Part shown: positions 15,655 through 24,814 of the stretch, piece after piece
Position numbering within the stretch: the first letter of the stretch is position 1
Layout of the letters: the number at the start of each line of letters is the position of its first letter
DNA from: Candidatus Pacearchaeota archaeon CG_4_10_14_0_2_um_filter_35_33
GTDB taxonomy: Archaea; Nanobdellota; Nanobdellia; Pacearchaeales; GW2011-AR1
NCBI GenBank assembly: GCA_002792635.1
Contig: PFOR01000009.1
Location: 1-52,232, forward strand
Direction of reading: 5' to 3'
DNA length: 52,232 bases
Made by a program: the position numbers and the translations under genes
The notes under the pieces: model-generated
What the model saw: only the letters and a program-made list of their open reading frames with translations
Databases searched by the model: none
Told to the model about the DNA's origin: nothing

Positions 15655-16535
15655 TTCACTATCTCCGTACCTTTACTAATATCAAAACCACTTATTATAA
15701 CTTTCTTTCCACCTTTTTCCAAAAACCTGATAGCAGATTCAACTTTAGGCCCCATACTTCCCGCAGGAAATTGCTCTTCCTTGTAATATTTTTTTATTTC
15801 CTTTAACTTTATCTTCCCCAGATGACGTTGTCCTTTCTTATTGTAATTGTAATAAACCCCATTAGTATCCGTAATCATAATTAATTGGTCTGCTTTTATG
15901 GATGTAGCGAGGCATTGTGAAGCCCTGTCTTTATCTATCACAGCTTCAACACCATCTAATCCTCTTGCCATTTTCACAACAGGAATCCCTCCGCCTCCAG
16001 CAGCAATTACAATTGCATTGTCATCCAAAATATCATCGATTATCTTTGTTTCAATAACTTTTATAGGTTTAGGGCTCGGAACAACCCTTCTATAACCACG
16101 ATTAGAATCTTTCTTAATAATAAATTTCTTTCCTAGTTTCTTAGCTTCTCTTGCATTATAAAATGACCCAACGAATTTTGTTGGATTTCGGAAAGCAGAA
16201 TCTTTCTTATCCACAAGAACCTGTGTAAGAACTGTAACAACTTCTTTCTTCTCTTTAAACAAATTATGTAAATTTTGTTGTATTAAATAGCCAATCTGCC
16301 CTTCTGTCTCAGCATCTATCACATCCAAAGGCATCTTTATTCCAGCTTTCTCCTGTTGTAATAATAAATATCCAGCCTGAGGCCCATTCCCATGTGTAAT
16401 CACAACTTTATTCTTTTTAATAATAGGAAATAACTTTTTCATGGCCCTTTCAGTATTCATTTCCTGAGTTTCAATGCTAGGCCTCTCGCCCTTTTTTAAC
16501 AAGGCATTCCCTCCAAGTGCTATTACAACTTTCAT
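15651..16535 (-). CDS. arcC: carbamate kinase
   Basis: This 294-residue member of the amino acid kinase family makes ATP from carbamoyl phosphate and ADP. VIALGGNALL opens the protein, ITHGNGPQ follows, AAGGGGIPV and DKDRAS lie near residues 190-215, and PAGSMGPKVE lies near the C-terminus. These are the family's nucleotide- and carbamate-binding segments. It overlaps both neighbours by 4 bp within the operon. No arginine deiminase gene is seen in this window, so the source of carbamoyl phosphate would be the adjacent carbamoyltransferase acting on an unknown carbamoylated amine. Confidence 0.92.
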   Translation of the reverse strand: MKVVIALGGNALLKKGERPSIETQEMNTERAMKKLFPIIKKNKVVITHGNGPQAGYLLLQQEKAGIKMPLDVIDAETEGQIGYLIQQNLHNLFKEKKEVVTVLTQVLVDKKDSAFRNPTKFVGSFYNAREAKKLGKKFIIKKDSNRGYRRVVPSPKPIKVIETKIIDDILDDNAIVIAAGGGGIPVVKMARGLDGVEAVIDKDRASQCLATSIKADQLIMITDTNGVYYNYNKKGQRHLGKIKLKEIKKYYKEEQFPAGSMGPKVESAIRFLEKGGKKVIISGFDISKGTEIVK

Positions 16536-17680
16536 ATCACTTTCTCCATTCTTTTCAATGCTTTTTCAATCAATTCATATTTAGTTGCAAAACTCATCCT
16601 AACATAACCTTCTCCGTATTTCCCGAACTCTGTCCCAGGAATAACAGCTACTTTTGCCTTCTTCATCAACATATCAGAAAACTTCACACTGTTTTTTCCA
16701 TTAATGTTAGCAAACGCGTAAAAAGCACCTTCAGGCATCACAGTTTTTAATCCCATGTCATTTAATCTTGGAACAATCATATCTCTTCTTCTCTTATATT
16801 CTTTTACCATGCAATTAATATATTTATCAGGTAGGGAAAGTGCTTTTATTCCCATTAACTGCGAAATAGATGGAGGAGCAAGAGTCATGTAAAAGTTTGC
16901 CTGATTTATTTCATTAAGTAATTTGTCTCCCGTTGTTAAATACCCAAGTCTGAAACCACACATCGCATACTCTTTAGAAAATGTTTGAAATGTAATGACG
17001 TGATTATCTAATCCGTTTAAACTTCCAATAGATATATGCTTCTTATTGTAAGTTATTTTCTCATATGCCTCATCCGCCAATATTATCAAATCTTTATCAA
17101 CTGCAATATCGGCAATCTCCTCTAGTATCTTCTTCCCTAAAACATTTCCGGTTGGATTGCTTGGTGTATTAATTATTATGGCTCTTGTTTTTTTACCAAT
17201 CAATTTTTTTAATCTATCTGGATTTATATTCCAGGAATCCTCCTCATCCAATTTCAACAATTTTGGAACCCCATTTACCAACTTAATAATAGGGATATAA
17301 CTAATAAAACCAGGACTAGGAACAATTACCTCTTCTTTTTTGTCTACCAAAGTCAAAAGAGTAGCAAAAATTGCTTCCTCACTTCCACAAGAAACCATAA
17401 TATTGTCTTCGTTGGTTTTAATCTTATTTTCTTTTCTTAACTTTTGAGCAATTTTTTTTCTTAATTCCAACATCCCTTGTGGCTCAGAATAGCGTGTTCC
17501 TTTTCCTTGCTTCAATAATTTAGAACCATAATTCAATATCCTTTTATCCGGCAAAAAGTCTGGCTCTCCAGGCCCTAAACTTATTATCTTATTATCTTTA
17601 TCAATCGTTTTTTTAATTCTTGGAAATTCAAGTTGTGGGAGATTTAAATCCCTATCTGATAAATGTTTCAATAAGTCCAT
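16532..17680 (-). CDS. class I PLP-dependent aminotransferase (aspartate aminotransferase family)
   Basis: At about 382 residues this has the normal length for aspartate/aromatic-type aminotransferases. NTPSNPTGNVLGK, ILADEAYEKITY and TFSKEYAMCGFRLGY (Schiff-base lysine in SKE) are in the expected order, and the arginine that binds the substrate carboxylate is in GYVRMSFAT. I prefer the ATG at 17680, which is preceded by GAGGTG, to the ORF-track start. It is the first gene of the operon with carbamate kinase, the carbamoyltransferase and the ureohydrolase. Its amino-acid substrate cannot be fixed. Confidence 0.85.
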   Translation of the reverse strand: MDLLKHLSDRDLNLPQLEFPRIKKTIDKDNKIISLGPGEPDFLPDKRILNYGSKLLKQGKGTRYSEPQGMLELRKKIAQKLRKENKIKTNEDNIMVSCGSEEAIFATLLTLVDKKEEVIVPSPGFISYIPIIKLVNGVPKLLKLDEEDSWNINPDRLKKLIGKKTRAIIINTPSNPTGNVLGKKILEEIADIAVDKDLIILADEAYEKITYNKKHISIGSLNGLDNHVITFQTFSKEYAMCGFRLGYLTTGDKLLNEINQANFYMTLAPPSISQLMGIKALSLPDKYINCMVKEYKRRRDMIVPRLNDMGLKTVMPEGAFYAFANINGKNSVKFSDMLMKKAKVAVIPGTEFGKYGEGYVRMSFATKYELIEKALKRMEKVI

Positions 17681-17683
17681 GTT

Positions 17684-17689
17684 CACCTC
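17684..17689 (-). promoter_or_regulatory. Shine-Dalgarno site GAGGTG
   Basis: GAGGTG ends 3 bp before the ATG at 17680 on the minus strand and decides the start of the aminotransferase. A clear ribosome site is notable here, because most first genes in the window look leaderless. Confidence 0.65.
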
Positions 17690-17870
17690 AATCAAAACAA
17701 CAAATTAAACTTTTTAAATCATTCCAGAATAACAAACCTGTCATCTTTTAGTTTTATCAGATAATGCAATAAAACCTAGAACAATAAACACAATAACAAC
17801 AATAATCGTCCAAGTTGTTTTGGAATTCCTTGCAATTCCAGGGAAAAATCTTTTGGGTTATATAAATTTT

Positions 17871-18338
17871 CTAATCCTTTTTCATCCAACCAGAATTAAT
17901 CTTCTTTGTTATCTTCTCGATTTCAGGACTAAATTTAGAGTTCCAGAACTTCAGGGATTTCTGGAAAAACTCTTTTTCCAGCTCCTTATTTTTAGAAATC
18001 CCGACGTGAATATTCAAACTAACAAAAGACATAGATTCAGATATCAAACTATTCAGAGCTTTTTTATCATCATCATGCAACATCCTAGATTCATTCATCA
18101 AAATCATATTCCCCGGAGCAGTAAAAAGTAGATTATGCAAATACTGATTCCAATTCATTAATGTTTCAGCAACCTTGCTGGCTAACTGCCTGGATAAGTT
18201 ATTAGAGACAAAACCATCTTGCATTACTTGATCCCTGACAAAAAAAGCCTCATCCAGTTCATCCAGTTCAACCCCAATTTCCTGTTTAATCTTGTCAAAA
18301 TCATCATCCAATTGTTTCAATAAATCTTTCTTATCCAT
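17871..18338 (-). CDS. hypothetical helical protein
   Basis: This 155-residue protein is acidic and helical at the N-terminus (LLKQLDDDFDKIKQEIGVELDEL), has no membrane segment and shows no motif I recognise. It starts 40 bp after the thioredoxin-like gene ends and may share its transcript. Its clean codon structure and length support a real gene. The short gap 17696-17870 contains a frame with one membrane helix but no ATG, which I do not call. Confidence 0.65.
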   Translation of the reverse strand: MDKKDLLKQLDDDFDKIKQEIGVELDELDEAFFVRDQVMQDGFVSNNLSRQLASKVAETLMNWNQYLHNLLFTAPGNMILMNESRMLHDDDKKALNSLISESMSFVSLNIHVGISKNKELEKEFFQKSLKFWNSKFSPEIEKITKKINSGWMKKD

Positions 18339-18377
18339 AAATCTACTTCCTTAGTGAGTATATAAATTTAATCAAAT

Positions 18378-18743
18378 TTAAGGGACGCATCCTGTTTTCT
18401 GGCTCAACTGAGCAATTGTCACCTCACCACTAATCCTGCTACTATCCGCAAACTCCCATGTAGGGTATCCGGATATTCCTGCCTGCTGACATTCTAATGT
18501 CTGACCATCCCCACCAGGCGTAGAACATTCAATATAATTTATATTACTCCATGAGGTCCCAAACATTTTCTTTTGATTGGTGCAATGAGAACACCAAAAA
18601 GCACCATACATTTTAGCTCCAGAGTCTGTTAGGCACTGAGCAAATTCATCGTAATCTCCAGAAGCCTTAGGTAACATCAAATAAATCGCCCCAATCAGAA
18701 TTATAACCAATACTATACCTAAAACAATATTTCTATTTTTCAT
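18378..18743 (-). CDS. membrane-anchored thioredoxin-like protein
   Basis: The 121 residues comprise an N-terminal membrane anchor (IVLGIVLVIILIGAIYLML) followed by a thioredoxin-like domain facing outside. The redox motif is FWCSHC. The cis-proline region reads GYPTWEF. It resembles the thioredoxin domain found fused to or beside VKOR-type disulfide enzymes. A role in disulfide formation of exported proteins is likely. It sits 13 bp downstream of the TrmB-type regulator, so the two may be co-transcribed. Confidence 0.8.
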   Translation of the reverse strand: MKNRNIVLGIVLVIILIGAIYLMLPKASGDYDEFAQCLTDSGAKMYGAFWCSHCTNQKKMFGTSWSNINYIECSTPGGDGQTLECQQAGISGYPTWEFADSSRISGEVTIAQLSQKTGCVP

Positions 18744-18756
18744 TTTACAAAATTAT

Positions 18757-19581
18757 TTACCTTGGCCTGGCCTTGTTCAACGGTTTAAACCCTGTCCAGT
18801 TATTCTCAAACATTTGTTTCATAGAAGAAGCTAAAAAATTACTTGATAACCAAACAGCCGTATCATAGCTTGGATGCACACTCTTGTCATCCAATAGCAT
18901 TAGCATCATTTCCTTGTTATCTATCAATGCAAATCTTCCATTGTTTTTCCCATCAACACTTCTAACCTCTGCAAATTTAGAAAGTTCTTTTGCAACTTTA
19001 TAATTATCCTTATTTATAGGCGCAGCAACCCTTACCTTAACACCCCTCTTTTTTGCCCTCTCAAACTCAGGCAATAAAGATTCCATCTTTCTATTAAGTC
19101 CTTCAGCGCTTGTAACAATAACAGCCTCTTTGTTAGCGTTCTTCAACATCATGTCCAGATGATTGTACATGTTTTGTCTGCCTTTCAAACTTCCAGACAA
19201 ATCAGATGGTTCAACATACTTAACACCATTACTATATAAACCAGACAACTCTTCCAAAACCTCATCACCTTTCAGTTTATCAAGTCTCTTAGATTTTTCA
19301 TTCGCTTCAACAACCAAATTTTTCTTAACCCTCTCCACAACCTCTTCAGGTTTCAATGCAATAAACTTAATTGGCTTTCCAATCTTCATCACAATAAAGC
19401 CCTTCTTCTCCAAAGATTCCAAGATATCATACGTCCTTGAACGAGGAACATCTGAAATGTTGCTCAACTCTCCAGCTGTAGAAACACCCCTGGATAATAA
19501 AGAAGTCCAAACTTTTACCTCATACAAATTAAGATCAAATATTTTTCTCAACCTACTCAAAAATTCTTCGCTTACTATCAT
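18757..19581 (-). CDS. TrmB-family transcriptional regulator
   Basis: This 274-residue archaeal regulator has an N-terminal winged helix (YEVKVWTSLLSRGVSTAGEL, then SDVPRSRTYDILESLEKKGF), a short coiled linker, and a C-terminal domain with the phospholipase-D-like fold common in TrmB proteins. Known members bind sugars or other small molecules; the ligand here is unknown. It is the first gene of the run that includes the thioredoxin-like protein. A TATCTGGTATTTAAATG stretch about 25-30 bp before the start is a likely leaderless promoter. Confidence 0.85.
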   Translation of the reverse strand: MIVSEEFLSRLRKIFDLNLYEVKVWTSLLSRGVSTAGELSNISDVPRSRTYDILESLEKKGFIVMKIGKPIKFIALKPEEVVERVKKNLVVEANEKSKRLDKLKGDEVLEELSGLYSNGVKYVEPSDLSGSLKGRQNMYNHLDMMLKNANKEAVIVTSAEGLNRKMESLLPEFERAKKRGVKVRVAAPINKDNYKVAKELSKFAEVRSVDGKNNGRFALIDNKEMMLMLLDDKSVHPSYDTAVWLSSNFLASSMKQMFENNWTGFKPLNKARPR

Positions 19582-19672
19582 TTAGCACACCCTATATTCT
19601 ATTGAATATTATCTGGTATTTAAATGTTTTCCACAATACCCCTTAAGAATTACGAATATAAGTTTGTTACTA

Positions 19673-22477
19673 CTAAAAATTAAAACGAATCTCTCTATCT
19701 CTGACTTTCAACAGCACCATTTCAGAGGATTTATCATCGGTAAAATCCAGTTTTTCGGAGCCAGTTCTTTCCTTCAAAATACCTTCAAATTTTTGAATTC
19801 TATCAAGTAAATCACTATCAACTGATAGTTTCAATTCAATTCTATCTTCCTTTTTTAGCCCTCTTTTCTTCCTCTCCGCCTGAACCCTTCTAGAAATTTC
19901 TCTGACAAATCCCTCTGCTTCTAACTCTTCATTTGTCTCAAAATCCAATTCAACGCCCACATTAACTCTCTCCTTTATATTTCCTTCCAGTTCTTTAACA
20001 TTCAATTGTTTCTTTATTATTTCCTCAACACCTTCGGAGAGCTTATTGCCTGTAACATATTTTGCTCCCTTCAACGGCCATCTTAAACCGATTTGTTCTT
20101 TGTCTCTTATAGACAATCCAGATTCTATTATTTGCATCGCAATGTCAAATTCTTTTTCTAACTTGCTATCAATTTTCTTCTCATCTATCTTAGGCCATGA
20201 ACATAAATGCACACTTTCTTCTTTTTGTCCCATTTTCTGCCATAAATCATCAGAGATGAACGGAACAACAGTTGAAAACATCTTCAAAACATTCAAATAA
20301 ACTTTCTTAATTGTATCAAGAACAACTTTTTCTTGTCTATTCCTGACAAATTTAATGTAATCTCTGGATAAAGTCAGATAAAGCTCCTCAATTCTTCCAA
20401 TAGTTTCATCCAATCTATATTCTTCAAACAACTTCGTAACCTCTTTTATTGATGAATTCATTTTAGATAATATCCATTTATCTTCATCCTGAATTTTTCC
20501 TTTATCCAAGTCTTGTCTTTCCAAATCTAAAATATAATTTGCAATATTTCCCAAAATTAGCAAATTTCTTTGCTTAACTTTAATATCATCCCAATTAAAA
20601 TTAATATTCTCGCCAGCAGTAATTTGACAAATGTAATTCCTAAAAATGTCAACAGAATATTTATCAATTACCTCATAAGGCGAAATTATATTTCCAAGAG
20701 ATTTTGACATTTTTGTTCCTTGAAAGTCGAGAATCATTCCGTGAGCAAATACATTCTTAAAACAGGATTTCTGGAACATAATTGCAGAACATATTTGCAA
20801 CATTGAAAACCATAATCTTGTATGTTCGGTTCCCTCCAACACCAAATCAGCCGGAAACCATTCTTCTATCAATTTAGCATCATTATGCAAACAATTCCAA
20901 GAGGCCGTCCCAGAATCAATCCAAACATCTGAAACATCAGGAATTCTCTTATATTTTTTCCCATCCTTCTCTATGATAATTTTGTCAATCCAAGGTCTAT
21001 GAAGGGTTAAATCATCAAATTTCTTTCCAGTTAATTCTTCAAGTTCTTCAACACTTCCGACAACAAAATAATCTTCTTCATCTTCTTCATTAATCCATAA
21101 CGGAATAGGACAACCCCAATATCTCTGTCTAGTAATGCTATTGTCCTTCAAATTTTCTGTCCATCTCACATGACTCTCCCCCGCTTTTTTAGGAACCCAC
21201 GAAACACCTTTATTCATTTCCACAAATTTAGGGACCATATCTGCAATTTTCAAAAACCATTGTTCAGTTGCTCTGAACACAACAGGCTCATGACTTCTCC
21301 AAGAGTGAGGGTATTCATGTTCAATTTCACTTTTCGCAACAAGAACTCCCTTCTTCTCAAATTCAGCAATAAATTTCTTATCGTCTTTCTTTGCAACCCA
21401 TCCAGAATATTTTCCTAAGTTTTCCATCTCTCCCCTCTCATTCAACGTGTTAAACGCCCCAATTTCATATTCTTCTCCGACCTCAGCATCCTCTGGTCCG
21501 CATCCAGGAGCACAATGAACCAGTCCAGTTCCTGCCGAAGTATCTACATATTTCTCACTTAAAATTATTGTGTGAACATTAGCCCATTTCTTTTTTAATT
21601 TGGAATAAATATCTTCAAGCTCATCATTCAGAATGTGCGTATATTCTAGCCCTTTCAAATCTTTCCCCTTAAACGTTTCTAAAATTTCAAGCTTCTCTCC
21701 TATCAAACTAGAAATAAATACTCCCGCAAGGTCTTTTGCAATAATCCACACTTCATTTCCAACTTTGGCTCTGACATATTCTAGTTCAGGATTAACCATT
21801 ATGGCGAGATTGTAAGGAATCGTCCAGGGGGTTGTAGTCCAAATTACAAAATATTCATCTCTATCTTTCCTCTTAAACTTCAAAAAGATAGATTCATCCT
21901 TGATAGTTTCGTACTCCAACTCGTGTTTAGCCAGGCTGGTTTCAGTTTCAGCATCCCAGTGCATGACCTTCTTTCCCTTATACAACCTATTTTGCCCCCA
22001 TGCTTTCTTGAAGAAAGCCCATTGCCCTCCAATATATTCCTTTTCAATCGGCTTGTAAGCCCCCTCATGGTCCATCCATACGGCCAAGCGCCACAAGTCC
22101 TCATTCATGTATCCCGCATGCTCTTCTGCCCAATCTATACATTCTTTAACAAATTTATCAACACCATATTTCTCAATTTCCTCTTTTGTCTTTATTCCTA
22201 ATTTTTTCTGGACTTTATGTTCTGTTGGCAACCCATGCATATCATATCCACCCCTATCCCATACATTATATCCGTTCATTCTCTTATATCTCAAAATAAT
22301 ATCTTTTAGAGAATTATTCCAAGCGTGTCCAATATGAAGCTTCCCAGAGGTAAAAGGAGGGCCTTGCAAAAAATAAAACTTCTCTCCTTTCTTATTCTTC
22401 CCTTTAACTTTCTCATAAATCTCTTTATCCTCCCAGAATTTCAAAATCTTCTCCTCAATAGCCTTAAAGTCAAACAT
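19673..22477 (-). CDS. ileS: isoleucyl-tRNA synthetase
   Basis: This 934-residue class I synthetase charges tRNA-Ile. The HIGH motif appears as KLHIGHAWN near residue 48 and KMSKS as GTKMSKSLGN near residue 600. The CP1 editing domain is present (TSAGTGLVHCAPGCGPEDAEV). It is somewhat shorter than many archaeal enzymes (about 1,000 or more residues), mainly in the C-terminal tRNA-binding part; LDFETNEELEAEGFVREISRRVQ near the end is the conserved archaeal/eukaryotic-type tail. It stands alone on the minus strand. Confidence 0.95.
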   Translation of the reverse strand: MFDFKAIEEKILKFWEDKEIYEKVKGKNKKGEKFYFLQGPPFTSGKLHIGHAWNNSLKDIILRYKRMNGYNVWDRGGYDMHGLPTEHKVQKKLGIKTKEEIEKYGVDKFVKECIDWAEEHAGYMNEDLWRLAVWMDHEGAYKPIEKEYIGGQWAFFKKAWGQNRLYKGKKVMHWDAETETSLAKHELEYETIKDESIFLKFKRKDRDEYFVIWTTTPWTIPYNLAIMVNPELEYVRAKVGNEVWIIAKDLAGVFISSLIGEKLEILETFKGKDLKGLEYTHILNDELEDIYSKLKKKWANVHTIILSEKYVDTSAGTGLVHCAPGCGPEDAEVGEEYEIGAFNTLNERGEMENLGKYSGWVAKKDDKKFIAEFEKKGVLVAKSEIEHEYPHSWRSHEPVVFRATEQWFLKIADMVPKFVEMNKGVSWVPKKAGESHVRWTENLKDNSITRQRYWGCPIPLWINEEDEEDYFVVGSVEELEELTGKKFDDLTLHRPWIDKIIIEKDGKKYKRIPDVSDVWIDSGTASWNCLHNDAKLIEEWFPADLVLEGTEHTRLWFSMLQICSAIMFQKSCFKNVFAHGMILDFQGTKMSKSLGNIISPYEVIDKYSVDIFRNYICQITAGENINFNWDDIKVKQRNLLILGNIANYILDLERQDLDKGKIQDEDKWILSKMNSSIKEVTKLFEEYRLDETIGRIEELYLTLSRDYIKFVRNRQEKVVLDTIKKVYLNVLKMFSTVVPFISDDLWQKMGQKEESVHLCSWPKIDEKKIDSKLEKEFDIAMQIIESGLSIRDKEQIGLRWPLKGAKYVTGNKLSEGVEEIIKKQLNVKELEGNIKERVNVGVELDFETNEELEAEGFVREISRRVQAERKKRGLKKEDRIELKLSVDSDLLDRIQKFEGILKERTGSEKLDFTDDKSSEMVLLKVRDREIRFNF

Positions 22478-22633
22478 ACCTATATTTCACCTCTTTCACT
22501 TTTAAATCTAACTACAAAAATCAATTCACGCATAAAAAATAATCTTCTTTTCATCGCAGACAAACTCCGCTAAATCAAATAATACTAGGAATAGAAATAA
22601 TTTCCCCAGACATATTTTCTTTAGAAAAAAAGG

Positions 22634-22885
22634 TTATTTAAATTTTCCCTTAATCCATTTCTTATCGGAGCTCTTCAGCAGACTTACAAGAGTGGTAATA
22701 AAAATAAATCCGAACGTCCAACTAATCTCGCTCTCATCTATTAGCCAAAAGCCAACAATACCTAAAACAGAGATAATGATCAAAGTCTTAAACCACTTCC
22801 GCCCAGATTCCAATTCATCTCTTGCCAAGTAAGCTATTAAAAACCCTACGGGAATCGCTAAAATCAAAATTACTAGTTTAATCAT
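22634..22885 (-). CDS. small membrane protein
   Basis: The 83 residues contain three predicted membrane helices (LVILILAIPVGFLIAYL, LIIISVLGIVGFWLI, FGFIFITTLVSLL) and a basic C-terminus. I do not recognise the family. It overlaps the end of the upstream 240-residue membrane gene by 4 bp, so the two are probably translated together. Confidence 0.65.
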   Translation of the reverse strand: MIKLVILILAIPVGFLIAYLARDELESGRKWFKTLIIISVLGIVGFWLIDESEISWTFGFIFITTLVSLLKSSDKKWIKGKFK

Positions 22886-23604
22886 TTCTTTCCCCTCCCC
22901 AACCTAAGACCCACGCCAAATCCAAATAAGATTAATCCAATCGTTAGAATGATTAGATAATTTCTTAACACCATCCAGGCAATTTCATTGATGAATCCAT
23001 CAACCGCAGGCAAATCTTCAAAGCCCAGCCCTGCAGGGAAAGCAGAAACAAAATTATTTCTAATCTCAGAATTAACAATGAAACTGATAAAGAAAAAGCT
23101 CCCAGATATGATGAAACTAATTCCCGTATAAATAAGAAAACTCATTTTACCAACAAAAATCAATCCAAGTATTGATGCTGCGGCAACAATAGCCAAAAGG
23201 CTCATAGCAGTAATTAAACCATCATTAATTTTTTGTAGGTTTGCCCCCGATTCTTCCAATTTATTTTTAGCCTTCTCTTTAATCCTAATTTCGGCAACTT
23301 CCTTCAGATTATCTCCAACATCAGAACAATTAATTTCAAATTGTCCGTATTCACCTAAATCCCCTGCAAAACTTTCAACATCAATTTTACTACATTCATC
23401 ACCTAGCACTCTTTGACCATCGTCTATATAAGAATAATAGCCCTCTGAAAGATTATCTATGCCGTTCCCCATAACTTCATTAATTTTTTTTTCGACATTA
23501 AAGTCAACCGCACTTAAAATTGAAAATATAAGAACAAGAAAGATTAAATCAACAGTCAAAAACACAGTCAGTACGAGTTTAATAAGCTTTTTAATGTTAT
23601 CCAT
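22882..23604 (-). CDS. membrane protein of unknown function
   Basis: The 240 residues comprise one N-terminal membrane helix, an extracytoplasmic segment of about 90 residues with two cysteines (DECSKID and INCSDVG) that could form a disulfide, and then four membrane helices. I do not recognise the family. It is coupled by overlap to the small membrane protein gene downstream and lies about 35 bp after the secreted coiled-coil protein gene. The disulfide suggestion fits the presence of a thioredoxin-like exported protein 4 kb away, but that is inference. Confidence 0.65.
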   Translation of the reverse strand: MDNIKKLIKLVLTVFLTVDLIFLVLIFSILSAVDFNVEKKINEVMGNGIDNLSEGYYSYIDDGQRVLGDECSKIDVESFAGDLGEYGQFEINCSDVGDNLKEVAEIRIKEKAKNKLEESGANLQKINDGLITAMSLLAIVAAASILGLIFVGKMSFLIYTGISFIISGSFFFISFIVNSEIRNNFVSAFPAGLGFEDLPAVDGFINEIAWMVLRNYLIILTIGLILFGFGVGLRLGRGKK

Positions 23605-23638
23605 AAGCTAAAACAAACTGGAAAATATATAAACCTAA

Positions 23639-24463
23639 TTAATTCTCGTCTCTTCTTAATCTCTCAAGTTCTTCCTGATCTTTCCTCAATTTTTCCTCGG
23701 CAGATTTTATTCTTTCCTGATTCCTCATCTTATTAAGTTCCTGTTGAGCTTCTCTTATCTTTCTTTCAGCCTCTGCTATTCTTGCCTCAGTAGTCATGTC
23801 TCCTCTAGATCCTACAGACTCTACAGGTTTAGGTTCAGGCACATTAGGCATTTTTCTGTCCCTAGGGTCAGAATAACCCATCTTAGTCCTTCTAGTCCTA
23901 ACCATTTTACCAACAACAAATCCAATTATTCCAGCTAATAACAGTACGCCCAATACATAATAGAATATAATCGAAACCGAGCTACTCGAATCATCAACAA
24001 CAGCGCCAGTAATTTCGCCATAATCTTCGCCTGTATTTCCCTCCCCCGTTAAAGTAGTATTAGCACCCTCTTCAGTTGAATTGTCTTCATCCTGACCATC
24101 ATCTCCTTGTTCATTATCATCAAAAATACTCTCATCTTCTTCAGTACTCATATCAAGAAATACTTTGCTACCCACCTTAACATTGTTGAATTCCTGCTTC
24201 ACAAGAGCATCTCCATTTTCAATGACATAAGCAACAATATTCAAGCTACTCGAATCGGTTGTAAGATTCCCATTTAGTGTACCATGCAAATCTGTTTTTC
24301 CAGGGTATTCAGTTCCTATAAAATTACCTCCATTAGCACTAAACATTTTCAAGACAACATATCTAAAGGGGTAATCAGTCTCAACAGTTAAATCAACAGT
24401 CTTCGCCATAATGGCAGGAACTAATATTAACAAGACTAGCACCACCACAAATATTTTCTTCAT
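23639..24463 (-). CDS. exported single-pass protein with cytoplasmic coiled coil
   Basis: The 274 residues begin with a signal peptide (IFVVVLVLLILVPAIMA). A beta-rich domain of about 90 residues follows, then an acidic, threonine-rich stretch (EDESIFDDNEQGDDGQDEDN). Next come a membrane helix (FYYVLGVLLLAGIIGFVVG) and a cytoplasmic coiled coil rich in E, R and Q. This is typical of archaeal cell-surface proteins; the exact role is unknown. The gene begins just after the tRNA-Ser tail element. Confidence 0.7.
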   Translation of the reverse strand: MKKIFVVVLVLLILVPAIMAKTVDLTVETDYPFRYVVLKMFSANGGNFIGTEYPGKTDLHGTLNGNLTTDSSSLNIVAYVIENGDALVKQEFNNVKVGSKVFLDMSTEEDESIFDDNEQGDDGQDEDNSTEEGANTTLTGEGNTGEDYGEITGAVVDDSSSSVSIIFYYVLGVLLLAGIIGFVVGKMVRTRRTKMGYSDPRDRKMPNVPEPKPVESVGSRGDMTTEARIAEAERKIREAQQELNKMRNQERIKSAEEKLRKDQEELERLRRDEN

Positions 24464-24503
24464 CCCCCAGTTAAAACATTCCTATTTATAAATTTTATTG
24501 GGA

Positions 24504-24588
24504 CGTCTGCGCTAGGATTCCCGGAGCGTGTAAGCGCGAGGGTGCTACGAAACTTGTTCTGCGAGCACGTTCGAATCCGTAAAAAATA
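24504..24588 (-). repeat. interrupted copy of the tRNA-Ser 3' end
   Basis: Read on the minus strand, the 3' side of the tRNA (TCCTGGCGCAGGCG) is followed 85 bp later by TCCTAGCGCAGACG. A second TTCGAA lies in between, as in the tRNA-Leu and tRNA-iMet tails. The ~52-nt insert contains CTCGCAGAACAAGTT, which is the reverse complement of AACTTGTTCTGCGAG in the tRNA-iMet insert, so the insert is in the opposite orientation here. Confidence 0.75.
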
Positions 24589-24672
24589 CGCCTGCGCCAG
24601 GATTCGAACCTGGGAATCCACAAGGGAAACGGGATTAGCAATCCCGCGCCGTAACCACTGGGCCACGCAGGC
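24589..24672 (-). tRNA. tRNA-Ser (anticodon GCT)
   Basis: The acceptor stem is GCCTGCG/CGCAGGC with discriminator G. The anticodon arm is CGGGATTGCTAATCCCG, there is a long class II variable arm, and the T arm is CCAGG-TTCGAAT-CCTGG. CCA is not encoded. The variable arm and GCT anticodon identify serine. A CTTATAAG TATA-like box lies about 28 bp upstream (24696-24703). No intron is seen. Confidence 0.92.
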
Positions 24673-24695
24673 ATGACATTTTAGACAGAAATTAG

Positions 24696-24703
24696 CTTAT
24701 AAG
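24696..24703 (-). promoter_or_regulatory. TATA box for tRNA-Ser
   Basis: CTTATAAG is centred about 28 bp before the tRNA-Ser 5' end on the minus strand. Confidence 0.5.
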
Positions 24704-24814
24704 TTTTATCATATCCTTTCTAACCCATATTTTACCCCCATCTAAATCCTTAAAACCCAATATTATACTCAATTAGCTATATCACAAAATATATATTATA
24801 ATATAATAAATAAA

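Noticed and set aside
17741-17865. Short frame with one membrane helix (TTWTIIVVIVFIVLGFIAL) on the minus strand
   Set aside because: It has no ATG, GTG or TTG in a suitable place after the upstream stop; it could be a remnant but cannot be called a gene.
24460-24666. 68-residue minus-strand ORF
   Set aside because: It lies across tRNA-Ser and its tail repeat and is a chance frame.
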